64,000 nucleotides of DNA from contig JAXLWK010000007.1 of NCBI GenBank assembly GCA_046328525.1, positions 248,001-312,000 of the forward strand. The letters run 5' to 3'. Source of the stretch: JBDHWG01 sp046328525. Lineage in GTDB: Bacteria; Chloroflexota; Anaerolineae; Epilineales; JAHCIE01. Under the pieces are notes generated by a model that saw only the letters and a program-made list of their open reading frames with translations, searched no databases and was not told where the DNA came from. Shown here piece by piece: positions 1 through 9,471 of this stretch (positions are counted from its first letter, which is position 1; each line of letters begins with the position of its first letter). Position numbers and translations under genes: made by a program.

Positions 1-329
1 TCGTCGGCGGTCAGGCGCGTGTTGATCGCCACCAGGACGCCGCCGGCCAGCGGGACGCCGAAATGGGCTTCGAGCATCGGGGGGATATTGGGGCAGAGGA
101 ACGCGACGCGGTCGCCCTTCTGCAAGCCGGCCGCGCGGAGGGCGCTGGCGAGGCGGCGGACGCGCGCGCCAAACTCAGGGTAGGTGAAACGCTGCTCGCC
201 GTAAACGACGGCGGCCTTCTCGCGGAACACATACTCACTCCGCTCCAAGAGGCTGAGCGGCGTCAGCGGGGCCAGCCAGACGTCCTCGAACGCGCTCTCG
301 GTCGTGGGAGCGCCAACAGGTGTCGCCAT
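1..329 (-). CDS. Acyl-CoA synthetase (AMP-dependent), N-terminal part, cut by window edge
   Basis: My translation from ATG at 329 begins MATPVGAPTTESAFEDVWLA and continues with LERSEYVFREKAAVVYGEQR and later GLQKGDRVAFLCPNIPPMLE. This is the start of the adenylate-forming fatty-acid/acyl-CoA ligase family, which activates carboxylic acids through an acyl-AMP to acyl-CoA. About 109 codons are present with no stop before base 1; the AMP-binding core and C-terminal lid lie outside the window. A GGAGG-like site sits upstream, and a good promoter lies at 402-429, so the gene is transcribed apart from the cluster above it. The family is clear; the chain length or aryl/fatty preference cannot be told from this part. 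Confidence 0.88.
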   Translation of the reverse strand, partial: MATPVGAPTTESAFEDVWLAPLTPLSLLERSEYVFREKAAVVYGEQRFTYPEFGARVRRLASALRAAGLQKGDRVAFLCPNIPPMLEAHFGVPLAGGVLVAINTRLTAD

Positions 330-401
330 GCGATGTATTCCCTCCTGAAAACAACACACGACGCCCCTCTCGACAGGAGCGTCAGAAGCGGTCGCTGCGC
401 G

Positions 402-429
402 ATTATAGCACGGCGGCGCGCATAGTCAA
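402..429 (-). promoter_or_regulatory. Sigma70-type promoter for the acyl-CoA synthetase
   Basis: Read on the minus strand: -35 TTGACT (429-424), 16-base spacer, -10 TATAAT (407-402). The -35 box directly abuts the stop codon (430-432) of the upstream gene. The leader to the ATG at 329 would be about 65 bases. Confidence 0.7.
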
Positions 430-1260
430 CTACAGCGTCGCCAGGACGTAGTAGCCAACATCGCGCCAACGCGCCGTCTCGCCATCGCCCTCGCGCCGCA
501 GACCGCGCCCCAGGAAGGCCCCATCGCTAATCTCCACCACTTCCTCCAGGTCCAGGCAGCGCTCCGAAGCTGACACCGCCGAGTGGTCGAAGCACAGGAC
601 GCGGCGGCCGGAGCGAACGCTGCTGCCCCACGACACGCCCACGGGGTAGATGCGCGCCACATCCGACGGCGCGCGCTGCGTCGGGCCAACGGCCGCCGAA
701 AGCTCACTGGCGTGGCTGAAGATGTGCTCGGCCTGCCGCGCGCCCGGGTCGAGCAGCACGCCCCACCATTTGTTGCGCATCTTGTGCAACAGGCTCGCCG
801 GCGACAGGTCCGGCGCGAGGGCCAAGACGTAGCCACGCAGCAGGCCATAGGGCGCTGGCTCCGGCGGCGGCAGGCTCTCCACCAGGCGGTCCAGACGCCC
901 GAACCCGTCGCGCGCCCCCGCTGCCGCCCACGCGCCGAGGACGAGGAGCGTCTCGACAATCGAGGCGCGCGCAATGACCGACTCGCGCGCCAGGAGCGTC
1001 GTGTCCACCTCCACCCGCGTGCCGGCCAGGACGCGCGCGGCGGCGAGCTGCCGCGCCACTTCCCGCCACTCCGCCAGCCCCTCCCAGGGCGAGGTGTGGG
1101 AAGCGTGGCGGGCGCGCTGGAACCGCGCCTGAGCCAGCCAGTATGCGCTCACGCTGCCGGGCGACTCGGCGTGGGCAACCTCCAACGCCCTGACCGCCTC
1201 ATCCCAGCGCCCATCGTCCAGCAGGCTCAGCCCGCGTTCCAACCTGTCGCTACCCCGCAT
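430..1260 (-). CDS. Unrecognised protein, 276 aa, last gene of the DUF4331 cluster
   Basis: The start is ATG at 1260 (MRGSDRLERGLSLLDDGRWD) with GAGGGAC just upstream. The frame stays open further upstream, but only across the end of the neighbouring permease gene. The first ~60 residues look like TPR-type helical pairs (SLLDDGRWDEAVRALEVAHA). The rest is soluble, with no signal peptide or membrane segment, and ends in a region around CFDHSAVSASERCLDLEEVV. I do not recognise a catalytic motif. It starts 23 bases after the permease stop and is probably the last cistron of the DUF4331-TPR-NicO group, so a role with that system is plausible but unproven. Confidence 0.6.
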   Translation of the reverse strand: MRGSDRLERGLSLLDDGRWDEAVRALEVAHAESPGSVSAYWLAQARFQRARHASHTSPWEGLAEWREVARQLAAARVLAGTRVEVDTTLLARESVIARASIVETLLVLGAWAAAGARDGFGRLDRLVESLPPPEPAPYGLLRGYVLALAPDLSPASLLHKMRNKWWGVLLDPGARQAEHIFSHASELSAAVGPTQRAPSDVARIYPVGVSWGSSVRSGRRVLCFDHSAVSASERCLDLEEVVEISDGAFLGRGLRREGDGETARWRDVGYYVLATL

Positions 1261-1283
1261 GTCGTCCCTCACTCGGCGCCGTC

Positions 1284-2945
1284 TCAGAGATTCAGCATCG
1301 CCAGCACGGTCGGCCCGTGCCACACGCCCACCTGCGCCAGCGCCTGGAGCGTGATTGCCAGGCCCACCAGGGTGATGATCGCCGCGCTGACGGCCGGGAG
1401 GACACGCAGCAGCGGCCCGCCGACGCGGCGGCGCTCGACGAAGCGGCCGGCATAGACCAGCGCCAGACCGATGGCGACGAGGACGCTCGCCAGGCCCAGG
1501 CTGAACGCGACGATGAGGAGCAGCCCGAACCCAACGCGGTGCAGCGAGATGGCGCTGAGCAGGACGACCAGGGCCGACGGGCAGGGCAGCAGGCCGCCGG
1601 ACACGCCGAGGGCCAGCAGGCTGCGCCACGTCACCGGCCGCCCGTCGTCGCCGGGAATGTGGCTGTGGGTGTGCCCGTCCGGCCCGTGGCTGTGGATCAG
1701 CCAGCCGGTCGCCCGCCCCCAGACCGAGCCGCCGTGATGGTGGTCATGCGCGTGGCCGTGGTCATGGTCGTGGCCGTGGTCGTGGTGATGGTCATGGTCA
1801 TGGTCGTGGCCGTGGTGATGGTCATGGTCGTGTGGGTGATCGTGGTGATGGTGCGCGTGGGCAGCCTCGGCCGCCGGCGTCATCGCGCCGCGCAGGCGCG
1901 TCACTACCAGGCTCGCGCCGATGAAGACCACGAGGAGGCCGGAGGCGACGCTGAGCCAGGGGTAGAGCTGCTCCGGCAGAATGTACTGCTGGGCGTACAG
2001 CGTCACCAGGCCGAGGGCAAATACGCCCGCCGTGTGGGTCACAGTGACGGTCAGGCCGAGGAAAATGGCGTGCTTCCACGTTCCGCGCGCCCCGACCAGG
2101 TACGCGCCCACCATCGTCTTGCCGTGGCCGGGCGACATGGCGTGCAGCGCGCCCAGGCCCAGCGCCGCCAGCAAGGAGAACAGCACGACCGTCAGGCTCA
2201 ACTCGCGCTGGCTGACCAGGTCGGCGAAGGCGTCGTTGGGGCGGGGCAGGCCGGCCGGGGCCGCGGCCGTCGCCGCCGCGCCGCTCGCCGCGCCGGTGAG
2301 CATGTAGGTGACGCTGGCCTCGCGCATGGTCAGGGGGCTGGTGAGCATGTCCTCCGGGTAGGCCAGCAGCTCGTGGCTCACGTCGTCGGTGTGGGCCGTC
2401 GTCCCATCAATCCGCACCCCATCCGCCGCCGCCACGACGATCTCGCTCCAGCCAAGACGGTCAGGGTAGTTGCCGTCGCGGTAGACGACCTGGCCCGCGC
2501 CACCGAGCGGCGCTTCGAGCCACACGCTCAGGCGCAGCGTCTTCAGGCCGCCCTGTCCGTCGGGGAAGCTCAGCTCGTGGGCGGTGGGCTGGAGGGCGAC
2601 CGGCTGGCCGCCGACGGTCAGCGCCAGGTGGCTGCGCAACTCTTCGACCTTGCGCGTCGCGTATGCCTCGCGCTCGGCATCGCTGAGCTGCCCGTCGCCG
2701 CTGCCGTCCACCTTTGGCAGCTCCTGGAACGTCGGGATCTCGGCCATGTCGAGGATGTACTTGACGCGCACGCGCTCCGGCGCCAGCTCGAGGCGGCTGT
2801 AGCGGTTGGTGGTGAAGTTCCCCAGGGGGTGCGCCGCCGCGATAATGGGCTGCGCGAAGGATGCGAGCAAGGACAGCAGAACCGCTGCCCCAATGAAGAG
2901 CGACAGGCGGCTACGGGAGCGTGGGGTCAAGCTAACAATATTCAT
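1284..2945 (-). CDS. NicO/RcnA-family nickel-cobalt permease with His-rich loop
   Basis: Secreted N-terminus (signal peptide ending ...AAAHPLGNFTTN), then an extracytoplasmic domain containing an EF-hand-like loop (DGSGDGQLSDAE, ~80-92), then about six membrane helices. The NicO motif HAMSPGHGKTMVGAYLVG is present. Between helices lies a ~50-residue His/Asp/Gly run (around 365-420), typical of Ni/Co/Zn handling, followed by GGLLPCPSALVVLLSA, the second NicO signature. NicO proteins move divalent metal across the inner membrane, often outward; direction cannot be read here. GTG and two ATGs stand in tandem at 2951-2943; I chose ATG 2945 because it gives the best spacing to AAGGGG. It lies 16 bases after the TPR gene, in the same transcript. 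Confidence 0.85.
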   Translation of the reverse strand: MNIVSLTPRSRSRLSLFIGAAVLLSLLASFAQPIIAAAHPLGNFTTNRYSRLELAPERVRVKYILDMAEIPTFQELPKVDGSGDGQLSDAEREAYATRKVEELRSHLALTVGGQPVALQPTAHELSFPDGQGGLKTLRLSVWLEAPLGGAGQVVYRDGNYPDRLGWSEIVVAAADGVRIDGTTAHTDDVSHELLAYPEDMLTSPLTMREASVTYMLTGAASGAAATAAAPAGLPRPNDAFADLVSQRELSLTVVLFSLLAALGLGALHAMSPGHGKTMVGAYLVGARGTWKHAIFLGLTVTVTHTAGVFALGLVTLYAQQYILPEQLYPWLSVASGLLVVFIGASLVVTRLRGAMTPAAEAAHAHHHHDHPHDHDHHHGHDHDHDHHHDHGHDHDHGHAHDHHHGGSVWGRATGWLIHSHGPDGHTHSHIPGDDGRPVTWRSLLALGVSGGLLPCPSALVVLLSAISLHRVGFGLLLIVAFSLGLASVLVAIGLALVYAGRFVERRRVGGPLLRVLPAVSAAIITLVGLAITLQALAQVGVWHGPTVLAMLNL

Positions 2946-2961
2946 CATCACCCCTTTTCTC

Positions 2962-4320
2962 TCACCCGCGCGTGGTGGAGGATTTGGCTGTGCGCAGGCC
3001 GTCCAGCGTCTTCTGGGCCATCGGCGCTTGAATGACGGAAAAGTGCGGATTGATTTCCAGGGCGTGGGCCAGGTACGTCTCCGCCTGCGCCGTGTCGCCG
3101 TTCGCCAGGGCGATCATCCCGGCGTGGTAGAGCATCAGCGCGTCCCGCGTTCCCAGCCGCAGCGCCTGCGCCATCATCGGCTGCGCCTCGGCCGGCTGCC
3201 CCGCCTTCAGCAGCGTCCACGCCAGCACGTCCGCGCCGTGGATGCTCGGCCGGTCGGCGTAGCCCTGCCGCGCCCGCGCCAGGGCGTTCGGTAGGTCGTG
3301 GTCGTGGTCGGCGTCGAACAGCGCCGTCTCCAGGTCCACCTCGACCCCGTTCGCTTTGTAGAGCTGCTGGATGGCGCGCACAAGGTCGTACTGTTGCGCC
3401 GCCTCGGCGTCGTGGCCGGCCGCCGCGTAGACATCGCCGAGCAGGATCACGACCTCCGGCATCGGCATCGCGTCCACGGCCTGGCGCAGGACGGCGATGG
3501 CATCGTCGTACTGCCCGCGCGCCGCCAGCACACGCGCCTGCCCGACGCGCGCCGGAATGTACCCAGGGTAGCGGGCCAGGGCCGCCCCGAACAGGGCGTC
3601 CGCCTTGTCAAGCTCGCCCTGGTTGAAGTACAGCAGGCCGAGCTGCACCGTCGCCCACGCGGTGTTCTCGGCGTTCGGGCCGCCGGAGATGATGGCCTGC
3701 TGCATGGCGTCAATCGCGCCCCCAATGTCGCCATGCAGCTCGCGGACATAGGAGACGCGCGAGAAGGAGCTGAGGTCGGGGCGGCGGTCCATCATCGCCT
3801 GAATCGCGTCGGCCGCCTCGGCATACTCGCCCAGTTCCACGTGCGCGTCGCCCAGGACGCCGTAGGTGTACGCCCGCTCCGGGCTGACCGCCCGCGCCTT
3901 CTCGCCCCATTGGAGCGCCTCGCGGAACTGGTGGCGCGACAGGGCCAGGGACCCCATGAAGCCCAGGGCGTCGAGGTCCGACGGGTTGCGGGTGAGCGCC
4001 TGCTTGAGGACGGCCTCCGCGCGCCCGTAGTACGACGGGTCGCCGGTCTCGCGCGCCTTCTGGAGATACGCGCCGCCGAGCTGCGTCAGAGACCGGGCGT
4101 CGTCCGGCTGCTGCTTCAGCCGCGCCTGCAGGCGGGCGATTGTGCCGTTCGTGTCCGTCGCCCAGGCGCTGGCGTCGGCTACGGCGGCGCTGGCCGCATC
4201 CTCGCGGCCGAGCCACCGCTGCGATAGGGTGAGCAGGCGGCGGCCGTCCACGACTGTGGCGACGAGCAAGACCAACAACGCGGCGAGAACGATGCGGAGC
4301 GGGAGTGGAATCCTGGACAT
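2962..4320 (-). CDS. Membrane-anchored tetratricopeptide repeat protein
   Basis: 452 aa from ATG 4320 (MSRIPLPLR), with GAGG at the right distance; the frame is open further upstream but without a better site. One N-terminal membrane segment (residues ~7-25, LRIVLAALLVLLVATVV) is followed by a long series of TPR units, for example LTQLGGAYLQKARETGDPSY, ALGFMGSLALSRHQFREALQ and ARVLAARGQYDDAIAVLRQA. TPRs are protein-interaction scaffolds, here probably outside the cytoplasm. It sits between DUF4331 and the NicO permease on one transcript, which suggests it links those partners; that is inference. Confidence 0.8.
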   Translation of the reverse strand: MSRIPLPLRIVLAALLVLLVATVVDGRRLLTLSQRWLGREDAASAAVADASAWATDTNGTIARLQARLKQQPDDARSLTQLGGAYLQKARETGDPSYYGRAEAVLKQALTRNPSDLDALGFMGSLALSRHQFREALQWGEKARAVSPERAYTYGVLGDAHVELGEYAEAADAIQAMMDRRPDLSSFSRVSYVRELHGDIGGAIDAMQQAIISGGPNAENTAWATVQLGLLYFNQGELDKADALFGAALARYPGYIPARVGQARVLAARGQYDDAIAVLRQAVDAMPMPEVVILLGDVYAAAGHDAEAAQQYDLVRAIQQLYKANGVEVDLETALFDADHDHDLPNALARARQGYADRPSIHGADVLAWTLLKAGQPAEAQPMMAQALRLGTRDALMLYHAGMIALANGDTAQAETYLAHALEINPHFSVIQAPMAQKTLDGLRTAKSSTTRG

Positions 4321-4388
4321 GGCAACCTCGGTGGGCGGGGACGGCCCTGGAACAGCGCCCGGACCGTCCCTCACCCGTCAGCAAGCGA

Positions 4389-5825
4389 TTAGTCGTGGTG
4401 CGTGTGGCTGAAGCCCTGGTGCGGGGGCGCCAGGTAGGGGAAGTTCGCCATGAACGGCACGTCGTTGGCCGGAATGCTCTGGCTGAGCGCGGTCGCGTTC
4501 GGCACGCCGATCAGGGCGCCGGCGGCCACTTGCAGCTCGATGTCCACGACATCGTCGCTCAAGCGCCGGCCGTTGGGGAAGCCGCCGGTGTCGCCCGCCA
4601 GGACGCCGAGGCGATTGCCCCACGCGCCGTTGCTGTACGCGCTCGCCGGCGTCGCCAGGTTCAGGCGCAGCATCTCCGACGGCCGCACGTTCTTCGGCTG
4701 ATTGAGGCCCGGCACGCCGGTGAGGAACACCGTCACCAGGTCGTTGCGCGGCGTCGCGGGAACCGTTGGGAACAGGCTGGGGTAGAGCAGCGTCAGGAGC
4801 TTCGGCAGCTCAGGGTTGGTCACGTACTTCAGGAACTGGCCGTCGTCCTTCGGCTCGGAGGTGTTGAAGCGGTCCTTGTCCTGGAGCGCGATCACGACTT
4901 CGTTGACCAGCGGCATGCCCAGGCGCGACACCTGGGTGAAGGCGCGGGGCAGGCGCGGGAAGGGAATGTAGCCCGGCTTGGCAGACGCGGCGTCGGCCTT
5001 GACTTCATCCACGGCGCTCGGGGCGCTGAAGATACCGATGGGCTGGCGGCTGGCCGTCGCCCACATCCCGATGACGTCGTCCGTCGGATCGGCGCCGTGG
5101 ACGCGCTTGATGGGCACCTGGATGGCGATAGAGTGGACGTTGAAGCCCTTGAGGGTGTCCACACCGGGGTTGCGCAGCGCCAGCAGGTCGAACACGCCCA
5201 GGTCTACCCAGAACGGGTCGTCGGTCGGGCCGGCGAACACCTTGCTACCGTCCGGCAGGTTGTAGACCGCCTTCGAGTAGATGTCGGCGTTGTAGTTGGG
5301 GGCAGAGCGCGGGCCAATGTTGTACGGCGGCACAAGCAGGTCGGTGCCCAGGATGGTCGGCGTCCCGAAACGGCGGCCGGTCGTGGATTGCCAGTCCACG
5401 CGGATGACCGTCATCGTCTGGCGCAGGTTGTAGTTCGGGTCGTTGACCGAGGTCATCGGCCCGACGTTGTAGAGGAAGGTATTGCCGTTCTGGAAGCCGG
5501 TGCGGAACTGGAACTGGTAGGTGATGTCGGGCAGGCCGTCGCCGTTGTTGTCAATGTTCATCTCGTACAGGGCGTTGTCGGCGAAGCGGTAGTAGTTCGG
5601 GCCGCCCATCGGCTCCTCGAACGGGTTCCAGCACGAGATGAGGGTCACGGTGTCGGGGTTGTCGGGGCTGCGGAACATGTAGACGTCGGTGGTGTCCACC
5701 GCCGGGTCCTGGGAGATCAGGGGCGCTTCGCGGTGGCTCGACGCCTGGCTGCCGCCGGGGCCGAGCACGACCGACAGAGCCAGCCCCAGGGCGAGCAAAG
5801 CGGTCAGGACGATGATCTTACGCAT
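4389..5825 (-). CDS. DUF4331 family secreted protein
   Basis: 478 aa. A signal peptide (MRKIIVLTALLALGLALSVV...) precedes the family hallmark ASSHREAPLISQDPAVDTTD. The rest is typical DUF4331: MFRSPDNPDTVTL, GGPNYYRFADNALYEMNIDN and a C-terminus ending in FSHTHHD. The biochemical function of DUF4331 is not known; the family is secreted and His/Asp-rich. GAGAGGTAA precedes the ATG. It is the first gene of a minus-strand cluster with a TPR protein, a NicO permease and an unknown protein, so an exported metal-related function is a reasonable guess. The 68-base gap to the TPR gene holds no clear terminator. Confidence 0.85.
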   Translation of the reverse strand: MRKIIVLTALLALGLALSVVLGPGGSQASSHREAPLISQDPAVDTTDVYMFRSPDNPDTVTLISCWNPFEEPMGGPNYYRFADNALYEMNIDNNGDGLPDITYQFQFRTGFQNGNTFLYNVGPMTSVNDPNYNLRQTMTVIRVDWQSTTGRRFGTPTILGTDLLVPPYNIGPRSAPNYNADIYSKAVYNLPDGSKVFAGPTDDPFWVDLGVFDLLALRNPGVDTLKGFNVHSIAIQVPIKRVHGADPTDDVIGMWATASRQPIGIFSAPSAVDEVKADAASAKPGYIPFPRLPRAFTQVSRLGMPLVNEVVIALQDKDRFNTSEPKDDGQFLKYVTNPELPKLLTLLYPSLFPTVPATPRNDLVTVFLTGVPGLNQPKNVRPSEMLRLNLATPASAYSNGAWGNRLGVLAGDTGGFPNGRRLSDDVVDIELQVAAGALIGVPNATALSQSIPANDVPFMANFPYLAPPHQGFSHTHHD

Positions 5826-6123
5826 GTCAGTTTACCTCTCTTGGTGTGTCACGCTGACTGTTTCAGCACACAGGGGAACATAACGGTTCAAGCAACAGGG
5901 TGTCGTTCCAACCCATCAACTTGCAGGGATGCGCGGTCAGCGATTCAGCCGGGGCCCTCGGCGACAGATGCCCGCAACGCCTGCTATTCTCTTCGGAGGC
6001 CTGGCCGCTCAGTGTCGCGCCGCCGGGCCTTCTGTCAGGCTAACGCACAGCGACAGGCCCTGGATGTATCCAGGGCCTGGGTAGGGGCGATTTATGAGGG
6101 TTTGTCGGAGTTTGACGGGAGGG
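5826..6123. other. Intergenic region between DUF4331 and the BTAD regulator
   Basis: 298 bases without a credible gene. It must contain the promoter of the DUF4331 cluster; I see no convincing -35/-10 pair. Its only clear structure is the perfect inverted repeat at 6054-6079. Confidence 0.5.
6054..6079 (-). terminator. Perfect 12-bp inverted repeat after the BTAD gene
   Basis: CAGGCCCTGGAT, two-base gap, then its exact complement. It lies 45 bases beyond the stop of the minus-strand regulator, where a terminator is expected. There is no U-run on the minus strand, so termination is inferred from position only. Confidence 0.45.
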
Positions 6124-9100
6124 TCAGGGGGTCGCGGTCAGGTGGGCCAGGTCCCACGTCATGTCCAGGGCGCTGAGCAGAGCGGCGGCCTCGGTCAGAT
6201 AGGCAGCGCCGTCGCGCGCCTGGCCCAGGGCATGCGCCACGCGGCCGGCGGCGGCCAGGGCGCGCCCAAGCTCAGGCTGGAAGCCGTACTCGCGGCTGAT
6301 GGCGATTCCCGCGCCGAGATGCGCTAGCGCCACCGGCGCGTCGCCGCCGGCCGCCAGGGCTTCGCCCAGCACGCGGTGCGCCAGGGCCTCGTCGAAGCGC
6401 GCGCCGCACTCTTGCGCGATCGCCAGCCCCTTCGCGGCCGCCACCCGCGCCGCGGCCGCGTCGCCCGCTTCCAGATGCACCTCCGCCAGCCAGGCGTGGG
6501 CGCGGCCCATGAACACCTGCGAGCGACACTCCGCGCCCAACTCAATCGCCCGCTCCAGGGCCTCGCGGCCGGCGGCAAGATTGCCGAGACGCGCCAGGGG
6601 CAGGCCGAGGAAGAGGTAGACGTTGCGCTCGTAGACGATGTTGGACGCCTGCTGCGCCAGGGTTTCTGCGCGCCGCCCCCACGCCTCGGCCTCCGCCCAG
6701 CGCCCCCACATCTGGTACACCGCCTCCAGGAAGTTGGCCCCGGCTGCAATGGCCGCCGGATCCGCCTGCTTCGCGCTATCGGACCAGACGCGCTCCGTAA
6801 TGTCGAGCGCCGCCCCAAACTCGCCCAGGTAGGCCCGCTCCGCGCCGATCATCCCCTGGGAGATGAGGGCGTCGTTGTGCGCACCCACCATGTCGAGCCG
6901 GGCGGCGCCTTCGGCCAGCACAGGCAGGCCGGGCTTCACGTCGCCCATGAACACCATCAGCCGGCCGAGAATGTTCACCGTTCGGGCAACGAGCAGGCTG
7001 TTGCCTGTGCGCTCGGCCAGGGGCAGCAATGCCTCCAGGAGCGGGCGCGCCACTTTGAACTGGCCCTGGATGTAGTGCGAGCCGCCTTGTGCCAGGCCGA
7101 CCATTGCCTGCAACGTCTCGTCGCCCAGCTCGCGCGCCGCCACCTCGGCCGGCGCGAGCCACTCGTTCAGCCGACCGGGGTAGATATAGAACGCCACGCG
7201 GGCCAGGCTCAACCGGACCCCGACGCTTTCCCGCTTCACGGCGTCGTCCAGCGGCAGGTGTTCGAGGGCATCCAGCGCCTGTTGGTAGAGTAGCGTCGCC
7301 GTCGCAAACGCGAACACGCTCGCCGCGTTCTCCGCCGCCAGGGCGCTCCACGTCGCCGCCTCGCGCCACATTCGGCCCAGGTATGCGTGATAGGCCGTGC
7401 GCTCGGCGGCGCGGCCATCCCTGGGCGGCCCCAGCACGGCGACGGCGCGGCGGTGGAGCGCGATGCTGCGGGCCTGGCTCAGCTCGCGGTAGACCACCTG
7501 GCGCGCGGTGTCGTGGCTGAAGTCGTACAGCGGTTCGCCGCTCGCGCTCGTCTCCTCCACGAGCAGGTGGGCCTGGAGAAGCTCGTCCAGGGCGTCCAAC
7601 GCCGTACCCTCGGTCTGACCGCTGACGGCCTGCGCCAGGTCGAACTCAAACGGGCGGCGGAACACCGACCCGGCGGCCAGCAGCTCGCGCGCCGACGGGC
7701 TGACGCGCGCCAGGCGGGCCTGGATGACGGCGACGATGGACGGCGGGAGCGTGAGCCTGACCGGGTTGGCGGGCAGCCGCGAGTCGCCCAGCTCGTCCAG
7801 GAGCGTACCCGCCTCCATCAAGGAGCGCATAATCTCGACCGAGAACAACGGGTTGCCGGCGCTCTCGCGGTGGAGCCACGCGCCCAGGCGCTCGACGCGG
7901 TCCTGCGGCCCGACCATCTCCTGGATCAAACTGGTCATGGCCGTCGGCGACAGCCGATCCAGGGTCACGCGGGCGAGATAGCCCTCACGCTCCAGGTGCC
8001 ACAGCGTCGTTTTCAGCGACTCGTCCGTGTCATCGGTGCGCAGCGCGGCGGCGAAGAGAATCGGCTGGTCGGCCAGGTGGCGCACAAGGTAGGCCAGCAG
8101 GCGCGCCGTCGCCTCGTCGGCCCACTGCAAGTCGTCGAGGATGACGAGAACGGGCGCGGGCAGCGCCGCCAGGAAACGCATCACACCTTCGAACAGGCGG
8201 CGGTGGTCCTGCGCCGCGTCCTGGCGCGGCGTCAGGATGCCGGGGCGCGCGTCCAGGATGTCCGGCACCAGGCGCGCCACCTCGGCCAGCCAGATGTCGG
8301 CGACCGGCAGGGCCGGCAGGTCCACGGTCGGGAGAATGGAGTTGAGCGCATCCACAATGGGGTGGTAGGGCAGGCTGCGCTCCGCCTCGTGGCAGAACCC
8401 CTGGAGAATGGTGAAGGTCGGCTCGCCGCGCCGGGCGAGCTGCCACATTAGCTCGGCCAGGAGGCGCGATTTGCCGATGCCCGCTTCGCCCTCGACGAGG
8501 ACGAGCTGCCCGCCCGGCCCATCCCCGTCGGCGCGCGCGGGGCGGCGCCGGGCGGCGCGGGCGGCGTGGGCCAGTAGGGCGTCCAGTTCCGCCTGGCGCT
8601 CGAGCAGCGGCATGGCGGGGAGGCGCGGCAGGCGCGGCGCCGCCACGACACGGGGGGCCGCCGGCGCCACCGCGCGCGGCAGATCACCGGCCCGAATCTC
8701 CTCGAACAGGCGGGTCGTCTCGGCATCCGGGGCCGCCCCGAGTTGCGCCTTGAGCGTCTCGACGCAGGCGCGGTACTGCGCCAGGGCCGCCGCGCGGTCG
8801 CCCATCTGATACAGCGCGACCATCAGAACGCGGTAGAACCGCTCCTGGAGCGAGTCCACCGCCAGCGCCCGCTGCGCCGCGTCCCGCGCCTGCGGCCACT
8901 CCCGCAGGCCGCGCGCCTGCTCGGCCAGCCGGAATAGCAGGTCCAGGTAGCGCGTCTCCCACTCGGCGCGCTCGATGCGCAGCCACTCGTCGTAGCCGGC
9001 GCTGTCGCGCACCTCGAACCCGTCGAGCAGAGGGCCGCGCCAGAGGTCGGCGGCCGCGCCCAGGTCGGCCAGGGTCGGGCCGGCGGCTCTGAAGGCGTCG

Positions 9101-9399
9101 GTGTCCACCCACGCCGCGTCGCCGGGCCGCCACGTCAGGGTATCGCCTTCTGCGGCAACGGGGAAGACGGGCAAGGCTTTGCGCAGCCGCGTGAGCACCG
9201 TGCTCAGGCTGTTGCGCGCCTCCGTCTCACTGCTGTTCTCCCACAGCAGAGCGCACAAATGCGAGCGGGAGAACGGGTGGCTCGGCTGTACGGCGAGGTA
9301 ATAGAGCAGCGCGTGAGCCTTGACGGACGGCAAATGCACACGGTCTTCGCCCGCCTCAACGACAGGCGGGCCTAGCAAGCGGAGAATCAGCGCAGCCAC
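6124..9399 (-). CDS. SARP/BTAD-type transcriptional activator with AAA ATPase and TPR-like C-terminus
   Basis: 1091 aa, GTG start at 9399 with AAGGG upstream. Domain order: winged-helix DNA-binding domain (~1-90, LPSVKAHALLYYLAVQPSHP); bacterial transcriptional activator domain (~95-245, ALAQYRACVETLKAQLG); an ATPase module with Walker A GEAGIGKS and Walker B VLVILDDLQWADEAT; and a long helical repeat region (~640-1090) of the TPR/MalT type. Such AfsR/DnrI-like proteins activate nearby or distant promoters in response to a signal sensed through the ATPase and TPR part. It stands alone, so its targets cannot be named. Confidence 0.88.
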   Translation of the reverse strand: MAALILRLLGPPVVEAGEDRVHLPSVKAHALLYYLAVQPSHPFSRSHLCALLWENSSETEARNSLSTVLTRLRKALPVFPVAAEGDTLTWRPGDAAWVDTDAFRAAGPTLADLGAAADLWRGPLLDGFEVRDSAGYDEWLRIERAEWETRYLDLLFRLAEQARGLREWPQARDAAQRALAVDSLQERFYRVLMVALYQMGDRAAALAQYRACVETLKAQLGAAPDAETTRLFEEIRAGDLPRAVAPAAPRVVAAPRLPRLPAMPLLERQAELDALLAHAARAARRRPARADGDGPGGQLVLVEGEAGIGKSRLLAELMWQLARRGEPTFTILQGFCHEAERSLPYHPIVDALNSILPTVDLPALPVADIWLAEVARLVPDILDARPGILTPRQDAAQDHRRLFEGVMRFLAALPAPVLVILDDLQWADEATARLLAYLVRHLADQPILFAAALRTDDTDESLKTTLWHLEREGYLARVTLDRLSPTAMTSLIQEMVGPQDRVERLGAWLHRESAGNPLFSVEIMRSLMEAGTLLDELGDSRLPANPVRLTLPPSIVAVIQARLARVSPSARELLAAGSVFRRPFEFDLAQAVSGQTEGTALDALDELLQAHLLVEETSASGEPLYDFSHDTARQVVYRELSQARSIALHRRAVAVLGPPRDGRAAERTAYHAYLGRMWREAATWSALAAENAASVFAFATATLLYQQALDALEHLPLDDAVKRESVGVRLSLARVAFYIYPGRLNEWLAPAEVAARELGDETLQAMVGLAQGGSHYIQGQFKVARPLLEALLPLAERTGNSLLVARTVNILGRLMVFMGDVKPGLPVLAEGAARLDMVGAHNDALISQGMIGAERAYLGEFGAALDITERVWSDSAKQADPAAIAAGANFLEAVYQMWGRWAEAEAWGRRAETLAQQASNIVYERNVYLFLGLPLARLGNLAAGREALERAIELGAECRSQVFMGRAHAWLAEVHLEAGDAAAARVAAAKGLAIAQECGARFDEALAHRVLGEALAAGGDAPVALAHLGAGIAISREYGFQPELGRALAAAGRVAHALGQARDGAAYLTEAAALLSALDMTWDLAHLTATP

Positions 9400-9471
9400 A
9401 GCAGCCCTTTCCGGTCGCCTGCTTTAACTCTCGCGCTGGAGAGCCATCTCCAGCACCTCGGACGGGTGGTG

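Noticed and set aside
1730..1870. Short tandem repeats CATGGTCATGGTCGTGG taken for a minisatellite or CRISPR-like array
   Set aside because: They encode the His/Asp/Gly loop of the permease in frame; there are no spacers of constant length.
1317..3035. Long plus-strand open frame opposite the NicO permease
   Set aside because: Antisense shadow caused by GC-rich codons; composition is Arg/Gln/Val-rich with no domain, while the minus-strand reading is a clear NicO protein.
4305..6176. 623-codon plus-strand frame opposite DUF4331
   Set aside because: Shadow frame; the minus strand carries the DUF4331 signature, a signal peptide and a ribosome site.
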